This document shows positions 7,818 to 15,124 of a stretch of 47,271 nt of DNA, one piece after another. Location: contig NZ_MQWD01000001.1 of NCBI RefSeq assembly GCF_002283365.1, positions 4,509,203 to 4,556,473 on the forward strand, given 5' to 3'. The translations under genes were made by a program, and so were the position numbers. The stretch comes from Rubrivirga marina. Lineage in GTDB: Bacteria; Bacteroidota; Rhodothermia; Rhodothermales; Rubricoccaceae. The notes beneath the pieces were generated by a model. It worked only from the letters and a program-made list of their open reading frames with translations, did not search any database and had not been told where the DNA came from. Each line of letters opens with the position of its first letter. Positions within the stretch are counted from its first letter, which is position 1.

Positions 7818-9083
7818 TCAGGCCGTCCGGACCCAGCGCCAGAGCTCGGCGAGCGACGGCTTCTTTCCGTACATCAGGATCCCGACCCGGTACACGCGCG
7901 CCGCCAGCGCGATCATCCCGACGAACGCCACCGCCAGGAGCACGAGCGCCAGGACGACCTGCCACACGGGCACGTCCGTCACCGCCATCCGCACGACCAT
8001 CAGGATCGGCGACGACAGCGGGAAAAGCGAGAGGAACACGCCGAGCCCGCCGTCGGGGTCGTTCGCCACGAACGACAGGAACAGGAGCGGGATCATGATC
8101 GGGAGGATCACGACCGTCTGGAGGCTCTGCGCGTCGGACTCCTGGTCGACCGCGCTGCCGACGGCGGCGAACAGGCTCGAGTAGAGGAGGTAGCCGCCGA
8201 GGAAGAACAGGACGAACGCGATGAGGAGGCCGGGGTCGACGATCGATCCGATGGCCTCCGGCCCAAACGGCGCCTCGCCCCCGTCGCCGGCCGCCTCCGG
8301 CACGAACGCCACGAGGAGCGGGCCCGCGGCGAGGCTCAGCCCGAACGTGAGCGCGCCCCACGCCAGGAGTTGGCTCAGCCCGACGGCCCCGATTCCGAGC
8401 ACCTTCCCCATCATCAGCTCGAACGGCCGGACGCTCGACGCGATGACCTCGACGATCCGGTTCGCCTTCTCCTCGATCACGCCGCGCATCACCATCATCC
8501 CGAACACGAGGATGGCGAGGTACATCAGCAGGCTGAGCACGTTGGCGACGAGGAACCGGCCGATGGCGGCGTCGGCCTCGTCGCCGTCCTCGGAGACGGT
8601 CACCAGGCGGAGCGGGACGTCGGACTCGTAGGCGGCGAGCGCGGCCGGGCTGGCGCCGGCGGCCCCGGCCCGCGCCCGCCGCACGACCTCACGGACGGCC
8701 CCGCGGACGCCGTCGCCCGCGTCGAGCCCGCCGCGTGAGAGGTAGCGGACCTCCGCCTCGCCGTCGCCCTCGACGAGGCCCTCCGGCAACACGAGCACGC
8801 CGTCGAGGTCGTCGGCCAAGAGCCCCGCGCGGAGGGTGTCGAGCGGGGCGTCGGAGACCTCGACCTCGACGCGACCACCCAGCGCCTCGGCGAGCGGCCC
8901 CGCCAGCCCGGCGTCGTCGATGACGGCCACGCGGTCGACGCCGTCGCCCGCCGAGAACGCGATCATCGGCAGCAGAAACACGCCGATGGCCAGAACCGGC
9001 ACGGCCAGCGTCGCCACGGCGAACCACTTCGACCGGACGCGCCGGAGGTACTCGCTCTTGGCGATGAGGAGGGTCTTGTTCAC
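7818..9083 (-). CDS. ABC-2 type transporter permease (NatB-like)
   Basis: Membrane subunit of an ABC exporter, 421 aa. One N-terminal helix (residues about 22-46) is followed by a large extracytoplasmic domain (about 50-175). A cluster of five or six helices follows, including FLVANVLSLLMYLAILVFGMMVMRGVIEEKANRIVEV, whose EEKxNRIVEV stretch is characteristic of the ABC-2/NatB family. The C-terminal AARVYRVGILMYGKKPSL is also typical. The ATPase gene ends 72 nt upstream on the same strand, so the pair should be one operon. NatAB exports sodium in Bacillus, but the substrate cannot be deduced here. Confidence 0.9.
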   Translation of the reverse strand: MNKTLLIAKSEYLRRVRSKWFAVATLAVPVLAIGVFLLPMIAFSAGDGVDRVAVIDDAGLAGPLAEALGGRVEVEVSDAPLDTLRAGLLADDLDGVLVLPEGLVEGDGEAEVRYLSRGGLDAGDGVRGAVREVVRRARAGAAGASPAALAAYESDVPLRLVTVSEDGDEADAAIGRFLVANVLSLLMYLAILVFGMMVMRGVIEEKANRIVEVIASSVRPFELMMGKVLGIGAVGLSQLLAWGALTFGLSLAAGPLLVAFVPEAAGDGGEAPFGPEAIGSIVDPGLLIAFVLFFLGGYLLYSSLFAAVGSAVDQESDAQSLQTVVILPIMIPLLFLSFVANDPDGGLGVFLSLFPLSSPILMVVRMAVTDVPVWQVVLALVLLAVAFVGMIALAARVYRVGILMYGKKPSLAELWRWVRTA

Positions 9084-9155
9084 GTCGTGCGTGGAGCGTG
9101 GTCCGTGGGGGCAGGCGGGGCAGGGGACGGTGTCCGACGCCTCACGCGCGGGGTC

Positions 9156-10112
9156 CTACGAGAGGGACGGGGTAGGCGTGGCGGAGGCGGCCGTCGCCGG
9201 AGGGGCCGCGCCGACGGCCTGCCGGAAGATGTCGGAGAGCGGCGGCTCGTGGACCTCAAACCGGTCGACCTCGACGGCGCCGGCGAGGGCGGCCTGGAGC
9301 ACCTCCCGGGGGGCCGTGGCCTCGCCGAGGCGGACCGACACGAGCCCCTCGCTCCGGTTCAGCACGCGGACCGCGCCCGCCTCGGCGAGCGGGTCGAGCC
9401 ACGCGCCGTCGCCGTCGAACGCCACCGAGACGGTGTCGCGGCCGTACCGGCGCTTGACCTCGCGGAGCGTGCCCGAAAGCACGACGCGGCCGTTTGCCAT
9501 CAGGCAGAGGTCGTCGCAGAGGGCCTCGACCGACTCCATCCGGTGGCTCGCGAAGAGGACCGTCCGCCCCGCTTCCCGGAGCTCGCCGATGACCTCGACC
9601 AGGAGGTCGGCGTTGATCGGGTCGAGGCCGGAGAACGGCTCGTCGAGGATGACGAGCGTCGGGTCGTGGACGACGGTCGAGATGAACTGGACCTTCTGCT
9701 GCTGGCCCTTCGAGAGCTCCTCGGTCTTCTTCCCCGCCCACGCGCCCGCGTCGAACCGGTCGAGCCAGCGGCGGACGGCCGCCTTCGCGGCGGCCTCGGA
9801 CATCCCCTTGAGCCGGGCGAGGTAGACCAGTTGCTCGCCGACCTCAAGCTTCCGGTACAGCCCGCGCTCCTCGGGGAGGTAGCCCATCCGCGCCTGCGTC
9901 GCGGGCCCGACGGACTCGCCGCCGAGCGTGATCGTCCCCTCGTCCGGCGTCGTGATGTAGGTGACCATCCGGATGGTCGAGGTCTTCCCGGCGCCGTTGG
10001 GGCCGAGCAGGCCGAACAGCCGCCCCGGCTCGGCCTCGAACGACACGCCGTCGACAGCGACCGTTTGCCCATAGCGTTTGGTCACCTTTTCGAGACGTAG
10101 AGCGGAAGTCAT
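9156..10112 (-). CDS. ABC transporter ATP-binding protein (NatA-like, DUF4162 C-terminus)
   Basis: ATPase partner of the downstream permease, 318 aa. Walker A is GPNGAGKTS (37-45), the Q-loop region is GYLPEERGLYRKL, the signature is LSKGQQQK (133-140), Walker B is LVILDEP (153-159) and the switch His is in FASHRME. After about residue 215 there is an extra domain of the DUF4162 type seen in NatA-like exporter ATPases. Gene order ATPase then permease on one strand is the usual arrangement. There is no sign of truncation. Confidence 0.95.
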   Translation of the reverse strand: MTSALRLEKVTKRYGQTVAVDGVSFEAEPGRLFGLLGPNGAGKTSTIRMVTYITTPDEGTITLGGESVGPATQARMGYLPEERGLYRKLEVGEQLVYLARLKGMSEAAAKAAVRRWLDRFDAGAWAGKKTEELSKGQQQKVQFISTVVHDPTLVILDEPFSGLDPINADLLVEVIGELREAGRTVLFASHRMESVEALCDDLCLMANGRVVLSGTLREVKRRYGRDTVSVAFDGDGAWLDPLAEAGAVRVLNRSEGLVSVRLGEATAPREVLQAALAGAVEVDRFEVHEPPLSDIFRQAVGAAPPATAASATPTPSLS

Positions 10113-10210
10113 TAAGTCGGCGTCGCGGGGGGAACGGTGCGAGAGAGCGTCGGTTACGCACCTCGCCCGCGGAGGTTACTCCGGTCCCCCCGGCGCCGCC
10201 CCCCTTTCCC

Positions 10211-10801
10211 ATGCCCCGCCCCCTCTCTCTCCCATTCTTGCCCCTCTCTCTCCCATTCTTGATCGCCCTCGTCGCCCTCGCCGGGTGCGACAGCGAGGAC
10301 AGCCTGCTCGGCGAGTTCGTCGGCCGCGTCGAGGTCGACGCCGAGGCCCGGGCGGTCGACGGCGAGGCGGTCTACACGGTCGTCGAGACCGCGAGCGGAC
10401 CGGAGTTCGTGCTCGGCCTGTTCGTGGGCGACCTCTACGAGAGCGACTACGACGCGTACGACTACGTCCTCTTCCGGCGTCCCGGCGACCGCCCCGGGGT
10501 CGGCGCCTACGCCATCGCCGACGAGCAGGACCGGTCCGTCGCCGCGACGATCGCGAAGGTCGACGAGGCCGACGACCCGCTCGAGTCGGTCGGCGCCGTC
10601 CTCCGCGGCGTCGACGGGACGCTCGCGCTGACCCGGATCGACAGCTACGGCTTCCTGGCCGGCTCGTTCGAGTTCGACGCCGATGGGCTGACGGTGACGT
10701 CGCCCACGCGGCGCGTCGGCGGGGCCGCGCAGGGCACGTTCGAGGCCCGCTACGTACCTCCGGCCACGTTCCGCCGCCTCGGGCTCGACCTCGGGATCTG
10801 A
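10211..10801 (+). CDS. Hypothetical lipoprotein with duplicated signal-peptide segment
   Basis: Unrecognised 196-aa lipoprotein with lipobox Cys25 (VALAGC). The signal peptide is unusual: a 21-bp exact tandem duplication (10220-10261) encodes PLSLPFL twice in a row, lengthening the hydrophobic core. The mature part is acidic and probably beta-rich (YTVVETASGPEFVLGLFVGDLYE, SYGFLAGSFEFDADG), which suggests a small beta-sandwich or barrel, but I match no named family. It is divergently oriented from the ABC ATPase gene, with only 98 nt between the starts. It ends in the hairpin at 10808-10827. Confidence 0.75.
   Translation: MPRPLSLPFLPLSLPFLIALVALAGCDSEDSLLGEFVGRVEVDAEARAVDGEAVYTVVETASGPEFVLGLFVGDLYESDYDAYDYVLFRRPGDRPGVGAYAIADEQDRSVAATIAKVDEADDPLESVGAVLRGVDGTLALTRIDSYGFLAGSFEFDADGLTVTSPTRRVGGAAQGTFEARYVPPATFRRLGLDLGI
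10220..10261 (+). repeat. Perfect 21-bp tandem duplication inside a signal peptide
   Basis: Two identical, adjacent 21-bp units (10220-10240 and 10241-10261) begin CCCCTCTCTCTCCC and each encodes PLSLPFL in frame. The pyrimidine-rich CTCTCT core is prone to slippage. Loss or gain of a unit would keep the frame and change the length of the hydrophobic core. Confidence 0.95.
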
Positions 10802-10807
10802 GCCTCT

Positions 10808-10827
10808 CCGCCTCGACGCCGAGGCGG
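10808..10827. terminator. Hairpin of the CCGCCTCG/CGAGGCGG family after the lipoprotein gene
   Basis: Perfect 8-bp stem with loop ACGC, starting 7 nt after the stop codon. No T-tract follows. It shares both arms exactly with the hairpins at 11532, 15099 and 33599. The minus-strand gene on the other side ends at 10852, so it may serve both. Confidence 0.65.
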
Positions 10828-10851
10828 GAGGGGCCCGGCGCCCGCGCGGAC

Positions 10852-11145
10852 TCAGATCAGGCCCGCCCGGTCATCGGGAATGGGGAGGACATACTGCGGC
10901 TCCAGCGACTCCTGGTGGACGCCGAGTTGGCCGGTCCCGCGGAAGTCGACGAGGACGTGCTCCTCGGTCTGCGACAGGACCTCCCCGACACCGTAGAAGG
11001 TCGGGGCCGGGCCGTAGTAGACGAGTTCGCCGCGACGCACCGCCGAGGCCCGCGCGCGCCGGTAGTACGGCGGCACCACGGGCAGCAGCTCCAGCCGGTA
11101 CGGCGGGCGCGGGTTGGGGAAGGCGGCGGTGGATGAGGCGGGCAT
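10852..11145 (-). CDS. Small conserved-looking hypothetical protein
   Basis: Predicted 97-aa soluble protein starting at the ATG at 11145; longer frames add Arg/Pro-rich sequence that looks non-coding. It has no signal peptide or membrane segment. The segment RRGELVYYGPAPTFYGVGEVLSQTEEHVLVDFRG reads like a small SH3-like or CarD-like beta-barrel, with residues alternating as in beta strands, and the N-terminus is Pro-rich. The family is not recognised. It is divergent from the gene at 11234, with an 88-nt shared promoter region. Confidence 0.6.
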   Translation of the reverse strand: MPASSTAAFPNPRPPYRLELLPVVPPYYRRARASAVRRGELVYYGPAPTFYGVGEVLSQTEEHVLVDFRGTGQLGVHQESLEPQYVLPIPDDRAGLI

Positions 11146-11233
11146 CGGGCCAGGGAGCGGTCTCTCCGAACTGTCGGCGACCGCCCGTAGTATAGCGGTG
11201 CCCCGCCGGGGTCCCCTCTCCTCTCCCGTCTCC

Positions 11234-11515
11234 ATGGTCTACGACCGCCGCATCCTCGACCGCCAGGTCGGCCGGAACGCCCAGCTCTTTGCCGAGGCCA
11301 CCGGCGCGCTGCCCTCCGCCGAAGAACGCTTCCCCTACGTCCGCATCCTGGTGTCGCTCATCGAGAACGCGCACCCGGAGTGGAGCCAGGCGCCGCAGAA
11401 AGCCGAGCAGGTCGCCGAGCTGGCCGTGGCCCTCAGCAACCGGACGCTTGACGCGAGTGAGGTCGCGGACGTCGTCCGCGTCCGCGACGAGGAGCGTGGC
11501 CTCGGCACGACCTAG
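11234..11515 (+). CDS. DUF4290-like small protein
   Basis: A 93-aa helical protein starting at the ATG at 11234. The order YDRRILDRQVGRNAQ, then RFPYVRILVSLIENAHPEW, then a helix with KAEQVAELAVALSN resembles the DUF4290 family of Bacteroidota (tyrosine-rich start, YGRNIQ, then IIxIMxNxxP and a KLWDHLA-like helix). This copy is shorter than typical DUF4290 proteins and drops their C-terminal half. The function is unknown in the family. It converges on ruvC, with a shared hairpin between the two stops. Confidence 0.6.
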   Translation: MVYDRRILDRQVGRNAQLFAEATGALPSAEERFPYVRILVSLIENAHPEWSQAPQKAEQVAELAVALSNRTLDASEVADVVRVRDEERGLGTT

Positions 11516-11531
11516 CGGGCGCCAGCCCTCG

Positions 11532-11551
11532 CCGCCTCGGAACCGAGGCGG
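11532..11551. terminator. Bidirectional hairpin between the DUF4290-like gene and ruvC
   Basis: Arms CCGCCTCG/CGAGGCGG with loop GAAC; the innermost G-C can extend the stem to 9 bp. It lies 17 nt past the plus-strand stop and 13 nt past the ruvC stop on the other strand, which fits a shared bidirectional terminator. No T-run is present. Confidence 0.7.
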
Positions 11552-11563
11552 AGGCCCTCGCGG

Positions 11564-12100
11564 CTAGCGGACGCGGCCGGGGTTGGCCTTGATGAACGCG
11601 GCCCAGTCCTTGGGCGCCCCACTGGCGGGGCCCGTCGTCGCGCGGCGGGCGTGGCAGAGGGCGACGGCGAGGGCGTCGCTGGCGTCGAGCGCGCCGGAGT
11701 CCTCCAGGCGGAGGATCGCGCGGACCATGAAGGCGACCTGCTCCTTCGCCGCGCGGCCCTTGCCCGTCACGGCCTTCTTCACCTCGGCCGGCGCGTACTG
11801 CGCGACCGGGATCTCGCGGTGCATCGCCGCCAGCATCACCGTCGCCTCCACGCGAACCAGCTTCCGCATCGACTGGACGTTCTGGCCGAGGAACGGGACC
11901 TCGACGGCCGCCTCGTCGGGCATGTGCTCGTCGGCCAGCTCGAGGATGCGGTCGTAGATCCGCTGCAGCCGGAGCGTGTGGTCCATCGACTCCGGCAGGT
12001 CGATGGTGCCGAAGTCGAGCGCGCGCTCGCGGTTGCCCTCGACCTCGACCACGCCGAAGCCGGCGGTCCGCGTGCCGGGGTCGATGCCGAGGACGATCAT
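11564..12100 (-). CDS. ruvC: Holliday junction endonuclease RuvC
   Basis: Resolves four-way DNA junctions with RuvAB during recombination. At 178 aa it is close to the usual 170-190. The four acidic catalytic residues are visible: Asp7 in GIDPG, Glu67 in AAVEVPF, and Asp139 and Asp142 in LDASDALAVALCH. The conserved FLGQNVQSMRKLVRVEA and APAEVKKAVTGKGRAAKEQV motifs of the DNA-binding face are also intact. yebC lies 65 nt upstream on the same strand, the classic yebC-ruvC order; ruvA and ruvB are not in the window. Confidence 0.97.
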   Translation of the reverse strand: MIVLGIDPGTRTAGFGVVEVEGNRERALDFGTIDLPESMDHTLRLQRIYDRILELADEHMPDEAAVEVPFLGQNVQSMRKLVRVEATVMLAAMHREIPVAQYAPAEVKKAVTGKGRAAKEQVAFMVRAILRLEDSGALDASDALAVALCHARRATTGPASGAPKDWAAFIKANPGRVR

Positions 12101-12165
12101 GGTGGGGCGGGATGGAGATGAGGGATAGAGGGAGGAGGCGCCCCGTATGGCCCCTCCCGGATCCC

Positions 12166-12915
12166 TTATCCCTCCACTGCGGCGAGCGTTTCCTCGTCCA
12201 TCTCCAGCGTGGAGAAGACGGCCTGGACGTCCTGGTGGTCGTCGAGTTGGTCGAGGAGGCGGAGGACCTTGGCCGCCTGGTCGGGCTCGAGCTTGGTCGT
12301 CGTCGTGGGAAGCTGTCGGAGGTCGGCCTCGTCGGCCTCGATGCCGGCGTCGGCCAGGGCGGCCTGGACGTCGCCGAAGGCCTCGGCCGGCGCCTCGACC
12401 GTGAAGTGGTCGCCCTCGCGACGGAGGTCCTCGGCACCCGCGTCGGCGACGAGGAGGAACAGGTCGTCTTCGGTGAGGCCGGCGGCCGGGATCTCGAACA
12501 CGGCCTTCTGATCGAACAGGAACGCGACGGAGCCCGACGTGCCGAGGTTGCCTCCAGCCTTCGAGAAGAGGCTCCGGAGGTCGGCGACGGTCCGGTTCGT
12601 GTTGTCCGTCAGGACGTCGACGTAGATGGCGATCCCGTTGGGCCCGTAGCCCTCGTAGGCGAGCTCCTCGTAGTCGGCCCCCTCGATCTCGCCGGTGCCC
12701 CGCTTGATGGCCCGCTCGATGTTGTCCTTCGGCATGTTCTCCGCCTTCGCCTTGTCGACGGCGAGCGCGAGCGGCGCGTTGAGGGCGGGGTCGCCAACGC
12801 CCCCGCGGGCGGCGACCATGATGTCACGCGTGATCCGGGCCCACACCTTCGAGCGCTTCGCGTCGGCGGCGCCCTTCTTCCGCTTGATCTTCGACCATTT
12901 GTTGTGACCGGCCAT
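12166..12915 (-). CDS. YebC/PmpR family protein (TACO1-like)
   Basis: A 249-aa YebC family member starting at MAGHNKWSKIKRKKGAAD, the near-invariant N-terminus, which fixes the ATG at 12915. The three-domain layout is complete: basic helical N-domain with DAKRSKVWARITRDIMVAARGG, then NMPKDNIERAIKRGTG, then YEGYGPNGIAIYVDVLTDNTNRT. These proteins were long annotated as transcription regulators; recent work ties some members to ribosomes stalled on Pro-rich stretches, which suits the Pro-rich proteome seen here (inference). It is cotranscribed with ruvC. Confidence 0.96.
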   Translation of the reverse strand: MAGHNKWSKIKRKKGAADAKRSKVWARITRDIMVAARGGVGDPALNAPLALAVDKAKAENMPKDNIERAIKRGTGEIEGADYEELAYEGYGPNGIAIYVDVLTDNTNRTVADLRSLFSKAGGNLGTSGSVAFLFDQKAVFEIPAAGLTEDDLFLLVADAGAEDLRREGDHFTVEAPAEAFGDVQAALADAGIEADEADLRQLPTTTTKLEPDQAAKVLRLLDQLDDHQDVQAVFSTLEMDEETLAAVEG

Positions 12916-13018
12916 CGCTGAATCCTGGGCTGGTTGTCTGTGTGCCCAAGATAGCCTGGCCCGCGATACGCTCCGGCCGCATCCAATCCAGACCGCCGGA
13001 ATCCCCGACGAATCGCGC

Positions 13019-13144
13019 CTACCACACGGCGACCAAGACGGTCGGCATCGGGGCGGTCGGCGCGGTGACGACCTGGACAAAGCCGGCGGCCATGAACGCG
13101 GTCACGGCGGCGAGGCAGAGGAGAACGGGCTTGAGAGCACGCAT
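13019..13144 (-). CDS. Possible 41-aa single-span membrane peptide
   Basis: A short frame from the ATG at 13144: MRALKPVLLCLAAVTAFMAA followed by more hydrophobic residues and a Pro/Val tail. The composition (basic start, 20-residue hydrophobic core) is that of a signal anchor, unlike the Arg-rich translations of random GC-rich frames. It sits in the gap between yebC and the PLP enzyme. No family is recognised, and a chance ORF remains possible. Confidence 0.4.
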   Translation of the reverse strand: MRALKPVLLCLAAVTAFMAAGFVQVVTAPTAPMPTVLVAVW

Positions 13145-13280
13145 GACGGTCAGATCGGAGATGTCTTCCCCTGAGAGAGACCTATGCCGTTCCCGACGGA
13201 GTCGCAATACGACGCCCGAAGCGGAACGCCAACGGCTCCTAGCCGGGCTCTAAACATCTGCTGTCTCGCCCCGGGACCCC

Positions 13281-14438
13281 CTACCTCGCCACAACCTCCA
13301 GCGTCTCAAGGACTTCGTCGCCGTCGACGAGGTACAGCTCGCGGCGCGTCGCGACGGCCACGCACGCGTGGTTCGGCACGACGAACACCGGGTCGCCGAC
13401 GTCCCAGATCGAGCCTCCGGGCGTATCGACCCAGCCGTGCTCCTCGCTCAGCGCCTCGACCACGGCGTGCGGGTGCGCGATCATGGTGCGCGGGCTGTAC
13501 AGGACGGTCCCGTACGTGTCGAGCCCCGGCCGCCGGTCCGACGTCAGGATCTTCTTGCCGGCGTCCGTGATGATCCGCTCGGTCCCATCGTCGAACCGTT
13601 TTCTGGAGAGCGCCGTGGCGACGCAGACGAGCGCGCAGTCCTGGAGCCGCGCCGCGCCCAGCGCGACCTGCATCGCGTCGAAGAAGACGTACGTGCCCGG
13701 GCGGATCTCGGTGATGCGGAGCCCGCCGACCTCCCGGTTCGTGAACGCCGTCACGCCGGGCGTCGAGCCGATGGAGAGCTCGGCCGTCGCCGCGTCGAGG
13801 TGGCCCGCCTCGGTGAGCCGCCCGGCGACTCCCAGGACCCGGTCGCGCTCCTCGTCCATCACGCGATGGCGAAGGTCGTCGACGGACTCACCGCCGGTGC
13901 CCGGTCCGTAGGCGTGGCCGCCGTGCGAGAGGAGCCCGACCAGCCGGAGCCCCTCGGCCCCGTTCACGAACGCGGCCAGCTCCGCGAGCGCGCCGAGGTC
14001 GTCCCACTCGACGCCGCAGCGGCCGTAGCCGGTGTCGACCTCGATCAGGACCTCGGCCGTCTGCCCCGCCGCCGTGAAGGTCGCCGACGCCCGGTTCGCA
14101 CCCTCGACCGAGTCGACCGTGAACGACACGCGCGTGCCGCCGTCGGCGAGCGCCCCCAGTCGCTCCAGCTTCGTCGGCCCGACGACGGGCGTCGCCAGCC
14201 GAATGTCGTCGAAGCCGGCCTCGGCAAACGCCTCGGCCTCCTCGACCGTCGCGCAGGTGATCCCGCGCGCCCCACGCTCGGCCTGCATCCGCGCGATCGC
14301 GGGCGACTTGTGCGTCTTGACGTGCGGCCGGAGCGCGACGCCCTGGGCCTCCGCCCGCGCCTGCATGGCGTCGAGGTTGGCGTGGAGCCGGGCGTGGTCG
14401 ACGAGGAGGGCGGGCGTGGGGAGGTCGGAAACGAGCAC
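13281..14438 (-). CDS. PLP-dependent D-threonine aldolase / D-serine dehydratase family enzyme
   Basis: A 385-aa alanine-racemase-fold enzyme acting on D-hydroxy amino acids. The N-terminus DLPTPALLVD and the PLP-lysine motif RPHVKTHKSP (Lys41) define the family. C-terminal metal ligands read PNHAC (His357, Cys359): the HxC pair is that of zinc D-serine dehydratases, whereas bacterial D-threonine aldolases usually have HxD. Loops GSTPGVTAF and EIRPGTYVFFD bind the cofactor phosphate. The substrate is therefore uncertain between D-Ser, D-Thr and related 3-hydroxy-D-amino acids. It follows the DUF4870 gene by 66 nt. Confidence 0.88.
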   Translation of the reverse strand: MLVSDLPTPALLVDHARLHANLDAMQARAEAQGVALRPHVKTHKSPAIARMQAERGARGITCATVEEAEAFAEAGFDDIRLATPVVGPTKLERLGALADGGTRVSFTVDSVEGANRASATFTAAGQTAEVLIEVDTGYGRCGVEWDDLGALAELAAFVNGAEGLRLVGLLSHGGHAYGPGTGGESVDDLRHRVMDEERDRVLGVAGRLTEAGHLDAATAELSIGSTPGVTAFTNREVGGLRITEIRPGTYVFFDAMQVALGAARLQDCALVCVATALSRKRFDDGTERIITDAGKKILTSDRRPGLDTYGTVLYSPRTMIAHPHAVVEALSEEHGWVDTPGGSIWDVGDPVFVVPNHACVAVATRRELYLVDGDEVLETLEVVAR

Positions 14439-14504
14439 GCGGTCGGGGGCTGGGGGCTCTCCCCTACCCTCCGACCGCGTGGTCAGATCCTGCCGAGTAC
14501 GGCC

Positions 14505-14930
14505 TCAGCCCTTGACGAACCGGATCGTGGCCGGGTAGCGGTACCACTCGCCCGCGTTCGCCTTTGTCGCGCCGATGGCCGTCCCGACGAGCCACCAGAT
14601 GCCGACCACGAAGATCAGCGCGAACCCGACCAGGACGAACATCAGGATGACCGAGGCGATGGACGCCAGAACGATCGTGAGCTGGAAGTTCAGCGCCTCG
14701 CGCGCCTGATCCTCGATGTACGCCGACTCGTCGCGCTTGAGGATGTAGACGAGGAACGGCCCGAGGAGGCTACCGAACGGGAACGCGAGGCCGGCGTAGC
14801 CTGCGAGGTGAGCGAGCATGGCCATCGAGCGCTCTTTCGAGTCGGGCTCGTAGCCGTCGAGGTCGACGTCCATCAGCGGGTCGTCGAAGTCGGAATCGTA
14901 GGGGCCGGTGTGGGGGATCGTGCTAGGCAT
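14505..14930 (-). CDS. DUF4870 domain membrane protein
   Basis: A 141-aa protein with an acidic N-terminal tail (about 1-30) and a DUF4870/Tic20-like membrane domain: LAHLAGYAGLAFPFGSLLGPFLVYILKRD, then DQAREALNFQLTIVLAS and two further hydrophobic spans. The ALNFQ motif is diagnostic. Its role is unknown in the family. A partner D-amino-acid enzyme lies downstream on the same strand, with no evident functional link. Confidence 0.88.
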   Translation of the reverse strand: MPSTIPHTGPYDSDFDDPLMDVDLDGYEPDSKERSMAMLAHLAGYAGLAFPFGSLLGPFLVYILKRDESAYIEDQAREALNFQLTIVLASIASVILMFVLVGFALIFVVGIWWLVGTAIGATKANAGEWYRYPATIRFVKG

Positions 14931-15097
14931 AGCGGGCCTCGGTGTGCGGTTGGCCTCCCTACGGACGGCGCGCGGCCGGGGTTACGTCACCGATCGTCAC
15001 GATTCACCGGAAGGCGCCGACCGTACCGGGCGGTCGTCGCCCGCACGATACGGCACGGCCCGTGCCCACCGCCGGGCCCTTCGTCGGCTCCGGGGTC

Positions 15098-15119
15098 CCC
15101 GCCTCGACGCCGAGGCGGG
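15098..15119. terminator. CCGCCTCG-family hairpin after argS
   Basis: Nine-base-pair stem (CCCGCCTCG/CGAGGCGGG) with loop ACGC, ending 5 nt beyond the argS stop codon on the minus strand. The arms and loop are identical to those at 10808-10827. No T-tract follows. Confidence 0.68.
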
Positions 15120-15124
15120 CGGGG

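Noticed and set aside
12942-13253. Plus-strand 103-aa frame over the yebC/PLP enzyme gap
   Set aside because: Arg/Pro/Thr-rich, no family; the opposite-strand small hydrophobic frame is more protein-like, though itself uncertain.
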